Source: Lentisphaeria bacterium | GTDB taxonomy: Bacteria > Verrucomicrobiota > Lentisphaeria > Victivallales > Victivallaceae | Reading direction: 5' to 3' | DNA: 57,197 nucleotides | Assembly (NCBI GenBank): GCA_017456285.1 | Contig: JAFTJQ010000047.1 | Coordinates: 1-57,197 of the forward strand | Part shown: positions 8,052 to 15,744 of the stretch, piece after piece | Layout of the letters: each line of letters begins with the position of its first letter | Position numbering within the stretch: the stretch's first letter is position 1 | Made by a program: the position numbers and the translations under genes | Notes under the pieces: generated by a model | Told to the model about the DNA's origin: nothing | Databases searched by the model: none | The model's input: only the letters and a program-made list of their open reading frames with translations

Positions 8052-9398
8052 ATGAAGGTTTTTATCAAAACTTATGGTTGCCAGATGAATATTCGTGATT
8101 CAGAGGCAATCGCAGGTATGCTGAAAAATGCGAACTATGAGATAGTTGACCACGAGAGTAAGGCTGATATTCTACTTTTTAATACTTGCAGTGTGCGGGA
8201 GGCCGCCGAAAATAAGGCAATCGGCAAAGTCGGATTTATGCGGAAACTTAAAAAAGATAAGCCGCACCTGATTATCGGTATTTTAGGCTGTATGGCACAG
8301 TCAAAAGGTGATGAACTTTTTGAGCGTTTGCCGCATTTGGATTTTGTTTTAGGTACGGGGCAGCTGCATAAACTTCTTGATACGGTTAATTCGTTGGTCG
8401 AGGAGCGTAAACAGATGCTTTTAACCGCTGAATGTAATGATGTCCTAACTCAAATGGGGGTGCATTACAATGACGGCGATACAAGTAATTTCAGCAATTA
8501 TTCGAGTTTTATTGCCATTACCAGAGGGTGTAACCGCTTCTGCTCCTACTGCATTGTGCCTTATGTGCGGGGGAGAGAGATCAGCAGAACGATTGAGGAT
8601 GTCGTGGCAGAGGCTCGAGAATTAGTTGCTTCCGGAACTAAAGAGATTACGCTTCTGGGGCAGAATGTGGCGGCTTTCGGGCTTGGCGGAAATGTCAATC
8701 CCCCCGAAGAGGGGATTTCGCCTTTTGCAGATTTATTGGTGGAATTAAATAAAATTGAGGGGTTGGAGCGGATTCGCTTTACCTCGCCTTATGTAAGTTA
8801 CTTCAATGATAAACTCATTCAAACTATGGCGGACTGCAAGAAAATTTGTCACAATATTCATTTGCCCATGCAGTCAGGTTCAAATCGGATTTTGAAGTTG
8901 ATGAATAGACAATACACCAGAGAGATGTATCTCGAAAAAGTCGCAAAAATGCGTGCTTTAATGCCCGATATTACTTTCTCAACGGATATTATTGTCGGTT
9001 TCCCCGGAGAGACGGAAGAGGATTTCATGATGACCAAAACTTTGATGGAGGAAGTCGGGTACGACAATGCTTATATTTTTAAGTATTCGCCGAGAAAGGG
9101 AACTAAAGCCGCCGCAATGGATGACCAAATTTCGCAGGAAATTAAAGAAGAACGCAATCAGATTTTGCTTCAAGTTTTGCGGAAACAGGTGGAATCCGAT
9201 ATTAAAAAACTACTCGGAACTACGCAAGAATTGTTGGTTGAGGGCGTAACTAAAACCAATAAAGATAGATTTTTCGGCAAAACTGATACTTCGTGGGTGG
9301 TGAATTTCGTTCCGAATGCCGAGACTAAAGTCGGAGATATTGTCAAAGTTAAAATTACTCAAGCAAATGCAGTTACTGCGGTCGGAGAGTTGGTTTAA
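8052..9398 (+). CDS. miaB: tRNA-2-methylthio-N6-dimethylallyladenosine synthase MiaB
   Basis: A 448-residue radical-SAM methylthiotransferase that adds the 2-methylthio group to i6A37 of tRNA. The N-terminal UPF0004 domain has its three cluster cysteines (TYGCQMN, NTCSVRE, GCMAQ). The radical-SAM motif is C160-x3-C164-x2-C167. A TRAM domain closes the protein. The TYGCQMN start is typical of MiaB rather than MtaB or RimO. It is separated by a single base from the CvfB-like gene downstream. Confidence 0.95.
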   Translation: MKVFIKTYGCQMNIRDSEAIAGMLKNANYEIVDHESKADILLFNTCSVREAAENKAIGKVGFMRKLKKDKPHLIIGILGCMAQSKGDELFERLPHLDFVLGTGQLHKLLDTVNSLVEERKQMLLTAECNDVLTQMGVHYNDGDTSNFSNYSSFIAITRGCNRFCSYCIVPYVRGREISRTIEDVVAEARELVASGTKEITLLGQNVAAFGLGGNVNPPEEGISPFADLLVELNKIEGLERIRFTSPYVSYFNDKLIQTMADCKKICHNIHLPMQSGSNRILKLMNRQYTREMYLEKVAKMRALMPDITFSTDIIVGFPGETEEDFMMTKTLMEEVGYDNAYIFKYSPRKGTKAAAMDDQISQEIKEERNQILLQVLRKQVESDIKKLLGTTQELLVEGVTKTNKDRFFGKTDTSWVVNFVPNAETKVGDIVKVKITQANAVTAVGELV

Positions 9399-9399
9399 T

Positions 9400-10236
9400 A
9401 TGATAAAAATCGGCAGATTTAATGAACTTGAAGTCGTCAAAAAAGTTGACTTCGGTGTCTATTTGGCTGAACATAGCGAGGCGGCAACTAAAATTTTGCT
9501 TCCACGCAAGTATGTGGCAGATGATTTGGAAATCGGCGACAAAATAAAGGTTTTTATCTATTTGGACTCTGAAGATCGAATCGTCGCTACCACCGAGCAG
9601 CCTTTTGCTCAAGTTGGGGAAATAAAACTTCTTAAGTGCATTGACGCCAATAAAATCGGAGCTTTTTTTGACTGGGGGTTGGAGAAAGACCTCTTTGTCC
9701 CTTTTAAACACCAGAATTTTCGCATGTTCAAGGGCGAATCGTACGTTCTGAAAGTTCTGCACGATGAGCGGAGCAATCGAATTATCGGAAGCAACTGCTT
9801 TCACAAAATTCTGCCGTGCCGTGTTGAAGATTTAACCGAAAATCAAGAAGTAAAAATGATTGTATACGGTGAAACCGACATCGGTTACAAGGTGATAATT
9901 GACCGAAAAAATTTGGGAATGATTTTCAAAAATCAGATTTTTCAAAAAGTTAAATTGGGCGATGAACTTTCGGGATTTGTCAGCAAAATCAGACCCGATG
10001 GCAAAATTGATCTTGTTTTGCAGAAAAGCGGTTTCAAAAATAAACTCTCCGAAAAAGATAAAGTATTGGAAATTTTGAAGAGTGCAGGCGGTTTCATGCC
10101 GATTACGGCCAAAACCACTCCCGCTGAAATTGCCGATATTTTCGGCATGAGCAAACGTACTTACAAGCAGATGATCGGAATGCTTTACAAAGAACGTCAG
10201 GTGGAAATTACTGATGACGGTGTGAGAGTTCTATAA
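9400..10236 (+). CDS. CvfB/YitL-like S1 RNA-binding protein
   Basis: A 278-residue protein matching the CvfB family in length and layout: S1-like beta-barrel repeats (about 1-60, 65-130 and 145-215) and a C-terminal winged helix that binds RNA. The ATG at 9400 was chosen because it follows the miaB stop by one base, has GGAGAG upstream inside miaB and gives the usual family N-terminus. Coupling to miaB suggests a role in translation or RNA stability. Its last six bases overlap the end of the convergent D-aminoacylase-like gene. Confidence 0.85.
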   Translation: MIKIGRFNELEVVKKVDFGVYLAEHSEAATKILLPRKYVADDLEIGDKIKVFIYLDSEDRIVATTEQPFAQVGEIKLLKCIDANKIGAFFDWGLEKDLFVPFKHQNFRMFKGESYVLKVLHDERSNRIIGSNCFHKILPCRVEDLTENQEVKMIVYGETDIGYKVIIDRKNLGMIFKNQIFQKVKLGDELSGFVSKIRPDGKIDLVLQKSGFKNKLSEKDKVLEILKSAGGFMPITAKTTPAEIADIFGMSKRTYKQMIGMLYKERQVEITDDGVRVL

Positions 10237-11748
10237 GTCATGCAACGGGGTTATGCCGCTGCTCGGAGTATGCGGATTGGCAAAAGTTGCATGAGTGGCA
10301 ATTCGCTCAAAATCGATCAAATTGAATTTTCCATAATAGCCTTTTCGAATTTTTCCTGAAAGCGGCAGAGAAAATCTTTTGTGTGCAAAGTAACTTAACT
10401 TTTTGATAATCAAAGAGTTGTCGATGCCGAGTTGACGGAGAATTTTAATTGCTTCCGAGGTGGTGCCGAAGTTCCTGATGTGGCTTGACCCCAAACTGTA
10501 ATCATACGGTCTGGCTGTCTCGTCGCTTCCGATCATGCAGAGGGGGTGAGAGATGATTGTACGCATATTTTTTTCGCTCATAGTTTCAAAAGCCGCAAGG
10601 CAATTAACGGAATCATTTTTGATTAAATCTAAAATCAAATCCGCAACACTTTGATTGCTTAATTGGGCAATTTGTGTTATTTTCATGCCGATAAATTTTT
10701 GATAACGTTCAAGTGCGGTTGCTACTAAAATTATTTTTTCAAAATAATCCGCTGATTTCTGCTGCAAACAATAACGAAATTCGGCACATTCGCTTACTGA
10801 ATTTTGCAGAATTTCCATGATTTTTGAGTCGGGAGTATTCAGGAATTTATCTGGACCTGCTACGCTTAATTGGGTCAGAGATTGGCAGAATGGGTAGCGG
10901 TCAAATGTCACGGAAACTCCGTGAGTTCGTGGTGCATTTTCAATTATTTCAAGCAGGCGGTCAATTTTGTGATAGTTCGCAACTCCGCTCGTTTTTAAGT
11001 GGCTTATATGGAGTTTGGAGAGTTTGGCTTTTCGAGCAAATTCCAGCATTTGAGTCAAACTTTCAAGCAGGTAATCGCCCTCGCTTTTTAGGTGGACGGC
11101 AACAATTTTGTCGTATGTTGCGACGGTTCGGAGCAAGGCGATAATTTCTGAATCCTCTGCAAATCGTCCCGGAGTGTAAAGTAACCCCAAAGATAGTCCG
11201 AGCGATCCCTCTTCAAGTGATTGTGCCAAAAGTTTCTGCATAAGTTTTAACTCCTGCACGGTAATTTGCCGCTGCTCGTAAGAGGCAACGCAACTATGAA
11301 GTGTATTATGACCCGTTAATGAATAAATTTGAGTGCCGGTGGGATTGGTTAAAGTTTGGCGGTAATATTCAGCGTAACTTGTCCAGTTGAGTTTGGTCGG
11401 GTATTTTTGATAAATTTTTTGCAGATTGGCAAAATTTCGCTCCGAAATTGGGAAGGCAGATAGCCCGCAATTTCCGACAATTTCAATTCCGAAACCGCTT
11501 GATTTTTTGCTTGCAAGTTCAAACGGAGATAAAATTGACAGGTCGGAGTGGCTGTGCGAATCGATAAATGCCGGAGTAAGAAATTGATTTTGCCCGTCAA
11601 TTATTTGATAAAAATTATCATAGGATATACTTTCAGTATCTTTGACTATATCCTCAATCCGTCTCTCTGCGACAATCACCGCACCCGGTGTGCCGAAATA
11701 ATTTATGCCGTCCAGTAATTTTACATTTTTTATCAATGTCTTTTTCAT
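10231..11748 (-). CDS. N-acyl-D-amino-acid deacylase (D-aminoacylase) family amidohydrolase
   Basis: A 505-residue metal-dependent amidohydrolase. Visible motifs are DSHSHSD for metal binding, EIVGNCG with the conserved metal-site cysteine, HLK and SHLKTSG for the lysine/histidine ligands, GSDE near the end, and a C-terminal SSGITPLHD. The start at 11748 was chosen because GAGGAAG lies at the right distance; longer frames upstream lack one. No signal peptide is visible. It would release D-amino acids from N-acyl forms or cleave related cyclic amides. Its upstream side faces the capsid cassette, but I see no functional link between them. Confidence 0.85.
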   Translation of the reverse strand: MKKTLIKNVKLLDGINYFGTPGAVIVAERRIEDIVKDTESISYDNFYQIIDGQNQFLTPAFIDSHSHSDLSILSPFELASKKSSGFGIEIVGNCGLSAFPISERNFANLQKIYQKYPTKLNWTSYAEYYRQTLTNPTGTQIYSLTGHNTLHSCVASYEQRQITVQELKLMQKLLAQSLEEGSLGLSLGLLYTPGRFAEDSEIIALLRTVATYDKIVAVHLKSEGDYLLESLTQMLEFARKAKLSKLHISHLKTSGVANYHKIDRLLEIIENAPRTHGVSVTFDRYPFCQSLTQLSVAGPDKFLNTPDSKIMEILQNSVSECAEFRYCLQQKSADYFEKIILVATALERYQKFIGMKITQIAQLSNQSVADLILDLIKNDSVNCLAAFETMSEKNMRTIISHPLCMIGSDETARPYDYSLGSSHIRNFGTTSEAIKILRQLGIDNSLIIKKLSYFAHKRFSLPLSGKIRKGYYGKFNLIDFERIATHATFANPHTPSSGITPLHDL

Positions 11749-11853
11749 TAAAATAGCTTCCTCTCTAATAATATAACACATTTTTTGAAAAATTCCCCTC
11801 AAAAGTTGACATTTTTGCCAAAATTAAATCACAATTAGCAGAAAGGAGGTAAA

Positions 11854-12309
11854 ATGAAATTGTCTGATTTGATTCAAAAGGCAGTCGATGAGAATGAAAA
11901 ACTCTCCGCCGATGAGAAAAAAATTCTTTTGGAACTCGATTTGGATAAACTTAATGACGACGTAAAGTCATTGAGAGAGTCTTTGGAGATTGCCAATGGC
12001 GAAAAAGAGTCTGCCTTGAAACAACTTGCTGACCATATCTATACTGATAATGTCAGCAAAATCGCCGCAGATTATAAATTCTCCGATAAAAAATATCTGG
12101 AGTATTTATGTCGGCAAAATAATATTGATTGTACCGATGCAGGAAGTTTCACCCCGTTTATGGAGGAATTAAAGAAAAATTCTCCGAAACTTTTCAGTGT
12201 GAATCTCAAAGCAGGCTGCAATCCGCTTGAAAGCAGCAAAAATATTAACTCCATCGGAAATGAACGGGATATTGCTGCTATGCTCAAAATGGCACCAGAA
12301 TTAAAATAA
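11854..12309 (+). CDS. Scaffold-like small protein ahead of phage-type capsid gene
   Basis: A 151-residue acidic/lysine-rich protein. Residues 1-65 are predicted coiled coil, and the C-terminal part is short and hydrophilic. No protease motif is visible. I recognise no family by sequence. The place directly before the capsid gene, the size and the coiled coil fit a phage scaffolding protein, which is an inference. The AAAGGAGGT ribosome site is a near-perfect match to the anti-Shine-Dalgarno sequence, the best in the window, so strong translation is expected. TTGACA is present at 11806-11811, but no good -10 follows. Confidence 0.55.
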   Translation: MKLSDLIQKAVDENEKLSADEKKILLELDLDKLNDDVKSLRESLEIANGEKESALKQLADHIYTDNVSKIAADYKFSDKKYLEYLCRQNNIDCTDAGSFTPFMEELKKNSPKLFSVNLKAGCNPLESSKNINSIGNERDIAAMLKMAPELK

Positions 12310-12333
12310 AAATAGTGAAAGGATAAAAAAATT

Positions 12334-13485
12334 ATGTTGTTTTCTTACAGTTTTCAAAACAAAAAACGTGATCTCGCTGAAGTTCTTTCAACTGTAATTA
12401 AGAATGAACCGAGATTTATTTCTAACTTCAAAATGGTCGAAAATGCTACTCAGCAGAAACATGAGTGGCTCGAAGATCAAATTACCGGACGCTCTGTTAC
12501 TGCTTCAAGCATTACCGAAGCAGGCGTTATGACCGTCAGTGCAGGAGATATTGAAAAAATTAAAGTCGGTTCTCTTTTAACTCGTGTCGGAGATTCTGCA
12601 CTTTTGCGAGTTGATGCAGTAAATAACGGAGTTTTGAATATTTCAATTGTTTCCGCAAATGGTTCTGCAACGACTTTAAGCACTCTCGGAGATAATGTTC
12701 CGGCAGTTTTTAACATTGTTTCAACTCCGGTCGCAGAGGGGTCAATTATCGGGGACGAGACCGGCTTAAGTGGTAAAACAAATTACAACTGCACCCAGAT
12801 TTTCCGCAAAGATATTATTTTAAGCGGTTCTGCTCTCGCGGTAAATGTCTTCGGTAACGTCGATAATTTGCTTAACCGTCAAACCGGGTTCGCTCTTGAG
12901 GAATTGGCTCGTGATTTGAATAGAGTAGCACTTTTCGGCCGTCGTGTGGAAGCAAGTGCTGTTAATAAGGGTGAAGCAGGCGGACTCTATTACTTCGGCT
13001 GCGGCGAGGGTGCAATGGAGATTGATGCCAATGGAACTACTGTAGACAGTTTCTCTCTTAATGATGCAGCACAGGCAATTTTGAGCGAAGGCGGTGAACC
13101 GATGCAGATTCTTTGCAGTGTCGGTCAGGCCCGTGTGCTTTCTAATGAATATCGCAACAATTTGCAGATTTTGCGTGCAGATGAGTGCCGTGGTGCTTAC
13201 GTCGCCCAGATTGTTAATGAAATTAACGGCAGAGCGATGACCATTATGGCAGATCCCGATATGGTTGATACCGATGTTTGGGTTATTGATACTGCCGGTT
13301 TCGGCTTGAGTGCCTTGAGCGGACGTGCGATTAATGATCGCGATGCAACTCCGAACGGATTTGACGGTATTAAGCGTATGGCATTGGGCGAATTGACCTT
13401 TGAATTCAAAAATGCTAAACAGCGTTTGTGCCGTATCAAAAACTTGATGCCGAGTACCGCTGCAATTGCCGCTATGAAAAACTAA
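12334..13485 (+). CDS. Phage major capsid protein, SU10/DUF5309 type
   Basis: A 383-residue protein that matches the layout of DUF5309 (SU10-like, HK97-fold) capsid proteins. The N-terminal arm is followed by an inserted beta-rich domain at about 60-135 (VGSLLTRVGD and DAVNNG pattern) and EGSIIGDETG. The signature NYNCTQIFRKDI opens the main domain. The ADP.MVDTDVWVIDTAG-like segment and the final GELTFEFKNA are where such proteins end. No proteolytic prohead signal is visible. The frame is intact, with an AAAGGA ribosome site. It lies 24 bases after the scaffold-like gene and is followed by a hairpin. No terminase, portal or tail gene is near. Confidence 0.8.
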   Translation: MLFSYSFQNKKRDLAEVLSTVIKNEPRFISNFKMVENATQQKHEWLEDQITGRSVTASSITEAGVMTVSAGDIEKIKVGSLLTRVGDSALLRVDAVNNGVLNISIVSANGSATTLSTLGDNVPAVFNIVSTPVAEGSIIGDETGLSGKTNYNCTQIFRKDIILSGSALAVNVFGNVDNLLNRQTGFALEELARDLNRVALFGRRVEASAVNKGEAGGLYYFGCGEGAMEIDANGTTVDSFSLNDAAQAILSEGGEPMQILCSVGQARVLSNEYRNNLQILRADECRGAYVAQIVNEINGRAMTIMADPDMVDTDVWVIDTAGFGLSALSGRAINDRDATPNGFDGIKRMALGELTFEFKNAKQRLCRIKNLMPSTAAIAAMKN

Positions 13486-13497
13486 TTAAACTATTTC

Positions 13498-13540
13498 AAA
13501 TCAGCCATGGCATAAAAAAATGTGTTCATGGCTGATTTTC
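13498..13540 (+). terminator. Strong hairpin after the capsid gene
   Basis: A perfect 12-bp stem (13498-13509 with 13527-13538) with a 17-base A-rich loop, followed by only TTTT then C. It begins 12 bases after the capsid stop. It may act as a partial terminator that lowers expression of the next gene relative to the capsid, or protect the capsid mRNA 3' end. Confidence 0.6.
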
Positions 13541-13572
13541 TATCTGAAATTTTACCAAAAAAGGAGTGCATT

Positions 13573-13980
13573 ATGGAAGAAACTATTATGAATTTATTAG
13601 AGGAAGCCGAGGGGTATTTCGCAAATGATTTGCGAGAGTCTTATTGGAAAAACTTAACCGACAATGAGAAAAATGGTGCAATCAAAATTGCTTTGCTGGA
13701 CGTAAAAAGCATTTTGAATATTTGCAATCGGGAATGTGACTTGGAGGATAAACTGGTGAGAGCTGCCGTTTTTGAACAGGCAATTCATTTGGTGATTCAA
13801 CGGATTTTGCTTGAGCAGGAGAAGGAATTAACCCGCTGTGATATTGACGGAGTTGGCAGCGAGAGTTATGCAATTAATGACAGCAAAAAAGAGTATTACC
13901 TAAAGGAACGTGTCTCTAATCGAACTGTCAGTTTATTGGCAATGCCCGATGTCAGAAAAATGATTAAAATTATCCGTTAA
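13573..13980 (+). CDS. Head-tail connector-like protein (DnaT_2/gp6-like)
   Basis: A 135-residue mostly helical protein. The start at 13573 has AAGGAG seven bases upstream; longer versions would begin inside the hairpin. The N-terminal half (EEAEGYFANDL, then SYWKNLTDNEKNGAIKIAL) follows the pattern of small phage connector/DnaT_2-like proteins usually found just after capsid genes. The function is inferred from this pattern and from position. No portal or tail gene follows; the next gene is mcsA. It could instead have a new job in a domesticated capsid system. Confidence 0.5.
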   Translation: MEETIMNLLEEAEGYFANDLRESYWKNLTDNEKNGAIKIALLDVKSILNICNRECDLEDKLVRAAVFEQAIHLVIQRILLEQEKELTRCDIDGVGSESYAINDSKKEYYLKERVSNRTVSLLAMPDVRKMIKIIR

Positions 13981-14034
13981 AAGCCAAAAATAGCAGCATA
14001 AGTTCATTTTAGAATGATAATTTTCAGTATTTTT

Positions 14035-14065
14035 CATTTTTGCGTTTGCATTTTCCGCAAAAATG
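14035..14065. promoter_or_regulatory. Perfect palindrome over the mcsA promoter, candidate operator
   Basis: CATTTTTGCG (14035-14044) and its exact reverse complement (14056-14065) are separated by 11 bases. The arms bracket the -35 element of the promoter at 14046-14073, so a bound dimeric repressor would block it. It does not resemble the CtsR or CIRCE boxes known from Firmicutes. Confidence 0.5.
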
Positions 14066-14073
14066 GTTAAAAT
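14046..14073 (+). promoter_or_regulatory. Putative mcsA promoter
   Basis: TTGCAT (14046-14051), 16 bases, TAAAAT (14068-14073), with ATGGT just before the -10. An overlapping TATAAT (14073-14078) has a worse spacing of 21. Transcription would start about 20 bases before the gene. Confidence 0.5.
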
Positions 14074-14099
14074 ATAATAGAGAACAAAGGAGTGAACTT

Positions 14100-14675
14100 A
14101 TGCTTTGTGATATTTGCAAAAAAAATAATGCAGTAATAAGAATTCAGAAAATTAATAATGGCAAAAATGTGGTTGTTAATTTGTGTGCCGATTGTGCCGA
14201 AAAACACAAGGCTCATGAACATTTTGAATTCGGTGATATTGAGATTGGCGATATTTTGGATAATATTAAAAAAATTACTAAAAATTTGAATTTGCAGAAT
14301 GTCTTTGTCACTGCCGAGGAGGTGGAGGAAATTTCAAAATTTCCCGATGACGGCAAAAAATTGGTTAAATGCCCTAAATGCGGTTTCACTTTGGTTGATG
14401 TTGATAAAAATTCGGGCAAACTCGGTTGCAGTGAGTGTTACAAGGTTTTTGAAAAAGAGGTCATGGAGGCTATCGAGAATATTCATCGCTGCAAAATTCA
14501 TGTCGGTAAACATCCGATAGCACTTCGTGTGGATTCGCCTGCTTTGCTTAAGGAGAAAATCGCAAAACTGGAGCAGGATTTGCAGCAAGCCGTCCGAAGT
14601 GAGAAGTATGAACAAGCCGCAATTTTGCGTGATGAACTTAATTTATTGAAAAAAAGTCGGATCGAAAATGAATAA
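14100..14675 (+). CDS. mcsA: McsA, activator of protein arginine kinase
   Basis: A 191-residue protein with four CxxC zinc motifs (C3/C6, C29/C32, C91/C94, C110/C113) and a C-terminal UVR motif (about 155-190, KIAKLEQDL..AAILRDEL). This is the full McsA layout. McsA binds and activates the arginine kinase McsB, which marks proteins for ClpCP degradation. The ATG at 14100 has AAAGGAG seven bases before it. It overlaps mcsB by eight bases, showing translational coupling. No ctsR or clpC is next to it. Confidence 0.92.
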   Translation: MLCDICKKNNAVIRIQKINNGKNVVVNLCADCAEKHKAHEHFEFGDIEIGDILDNIKKITKNLNLQNVFVTAEEVEEISKFPDDGKKLVKCPKCGFTLVDVDKNSGKLGCSECYKVFEKEVMEAIENIHRCKIHVGKHPIALRVDSPALLKEKIAKLEQDLQQAVRSEKYEQAAILRDELNLLKKSRIENE

Positions 14676-15744
14676 TTCTATTGAAAAATTATTGAAAAAT
14701 CCATTGAGTTTCCTTAATGCGGCAGATAATAGCAATGACATTGTGGCAATAAGCAGTAGAATCCGTTTGGCAAGAAATTTGCAGGAATTTGCCTTCCCCG
14801 TAGCGGCGAAACTTGAAGAGTTACAGGAAGTTCGCAATCAAGTCGATGACCTTTTTGCCGGTGGCAAAATCAGTAAGAGCGGTTTTTATCGATTTTTTAT
14901 GGATGAGTTGCCGGAACTCGATAGAAAAATCCTTTTTGAGCGGCGGTTAATCAGTAATGACCTGTTGGAGAATGTCGCAAATAGAGCGGTTTATATCTCG
15001 GCAAATGAAAAAATTTCTTTGATGGTTAATGAGGAAGATCACTTGAGGATTCAATCATTCTGCAATGGCTTTAACCTCAAAAAAGCATACAAGGCAGCAG
15101 AGAATTTAGATAATAAAATCAGTGAGCATTTGCAGTACGCCTTTGACCCGAGATTGGGATATTTAAGCAGTTGTCCGTCAAATGTCGGTACCGCGGTGCG
15201 GGCTTCGGTGATGCTGCATTTAGTCGGATTGCAGATAAGCGGCGAACTTGATTCTGCGGTTCGGGCTTTGAATAAACTTAATTTCGCAGTCCGCGGCGTT
15301 TTCGGAGAGGGGTCAAGTAATGTTGGATCGCTTTTCCAGATTTCAAATCAGTTCACCCTCGGTTGTGCCGAGGAGGAAATTCTGGAAAAAATTCAAAATA
15401 CTATCGAGCAAATTATCAGTTATGAACTCAATGCGAGAGAACAGCTTTTCAGAACTAAACAGTATGAGATACTTGATTATATCGGCAGATCATACGGGAT
15501 GTTGAAGCATGCTTACTTGTTGGAGAATAAGGAATTGTACAATGCGATTTCAGGAGTCAAACTGGGTGTGGATATGGGGGTATTCTCAAATTTGAATATC
15601 AAGCGTGTCCATGAAATTTTTATCTCCATGGGAGATGCCCATTTGCAGAAATATCACGGGGCACCATTCAAAAATATCGAAGAAAAAAATTCCTATCGTG
15701 CCGCTTTGGTCAGAGATAAAATACGGAAAGGACAACTCGAATGA
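14668..15744 (+). CDS. mcsB: McsB protein arginine kinase
   Basis: A 358-residue phosphagen-kinase-fold enzyme that phosphorylates arginine in proteins. Motifs seen are SSRIRLARN near the N-terminus, CPSNVGTAVRASVMLHL with the catalytic-region C169, and VRGVFGEGSSNVGSLFQISN for substrate and nucleotide binding. Length and spacing match Gram-positive McsB. The gene overlaps mcsA by eight bases and the histidine kinase gene by four (ATGA), so the three genes should be made together. Protein arginine phosphorylation in a cell with two membranes is less common than in Firmicutes. Confidence 0.93.
   Translation: MNNSIEKLLKNPLSFLNAADNSNDIVAISSRIRLARNLQEFAFPVAAKLEELQEVRNQVDDLFAGGKISKSGFYRFFMDELPELDRKILFERRLISNDLLENVANRAVYISANEKISLMVNEEDHLRIQSFCNGFNLKKAYKAAENLDNKISEHLQYAFDPRLGYLSSCPSNVGTAVRASVMLHLVGLQISGELDSAVRALNKLNFAVRGVFGEGSSNVGSLFQISNQFTLGCAEEEILEKIQNTIEQIISYELNAREQLFRTKQYEILDYIGRSYGMLKHAYLLENKELYNAISGVKLGVDMGVFSNLNIKRVHEIFISMGDAHLQKYHGAPFKNIEEKNSYRAALVRDKIRKGQLE

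Noticed and set aside
13522-13572. Longer N-terminus for the connector-like gene
   Set aside because: It would start inside the hairpin without a ribosome site, whereas the ATG at 13573 has AAGGAG.
11854-13980. Calling the capsid cassette a prophage
   Set aside because: No integrase, attachment site, terminase, portal, tail or lysis gene is present, and both flanks are ordinary bacterial genes.
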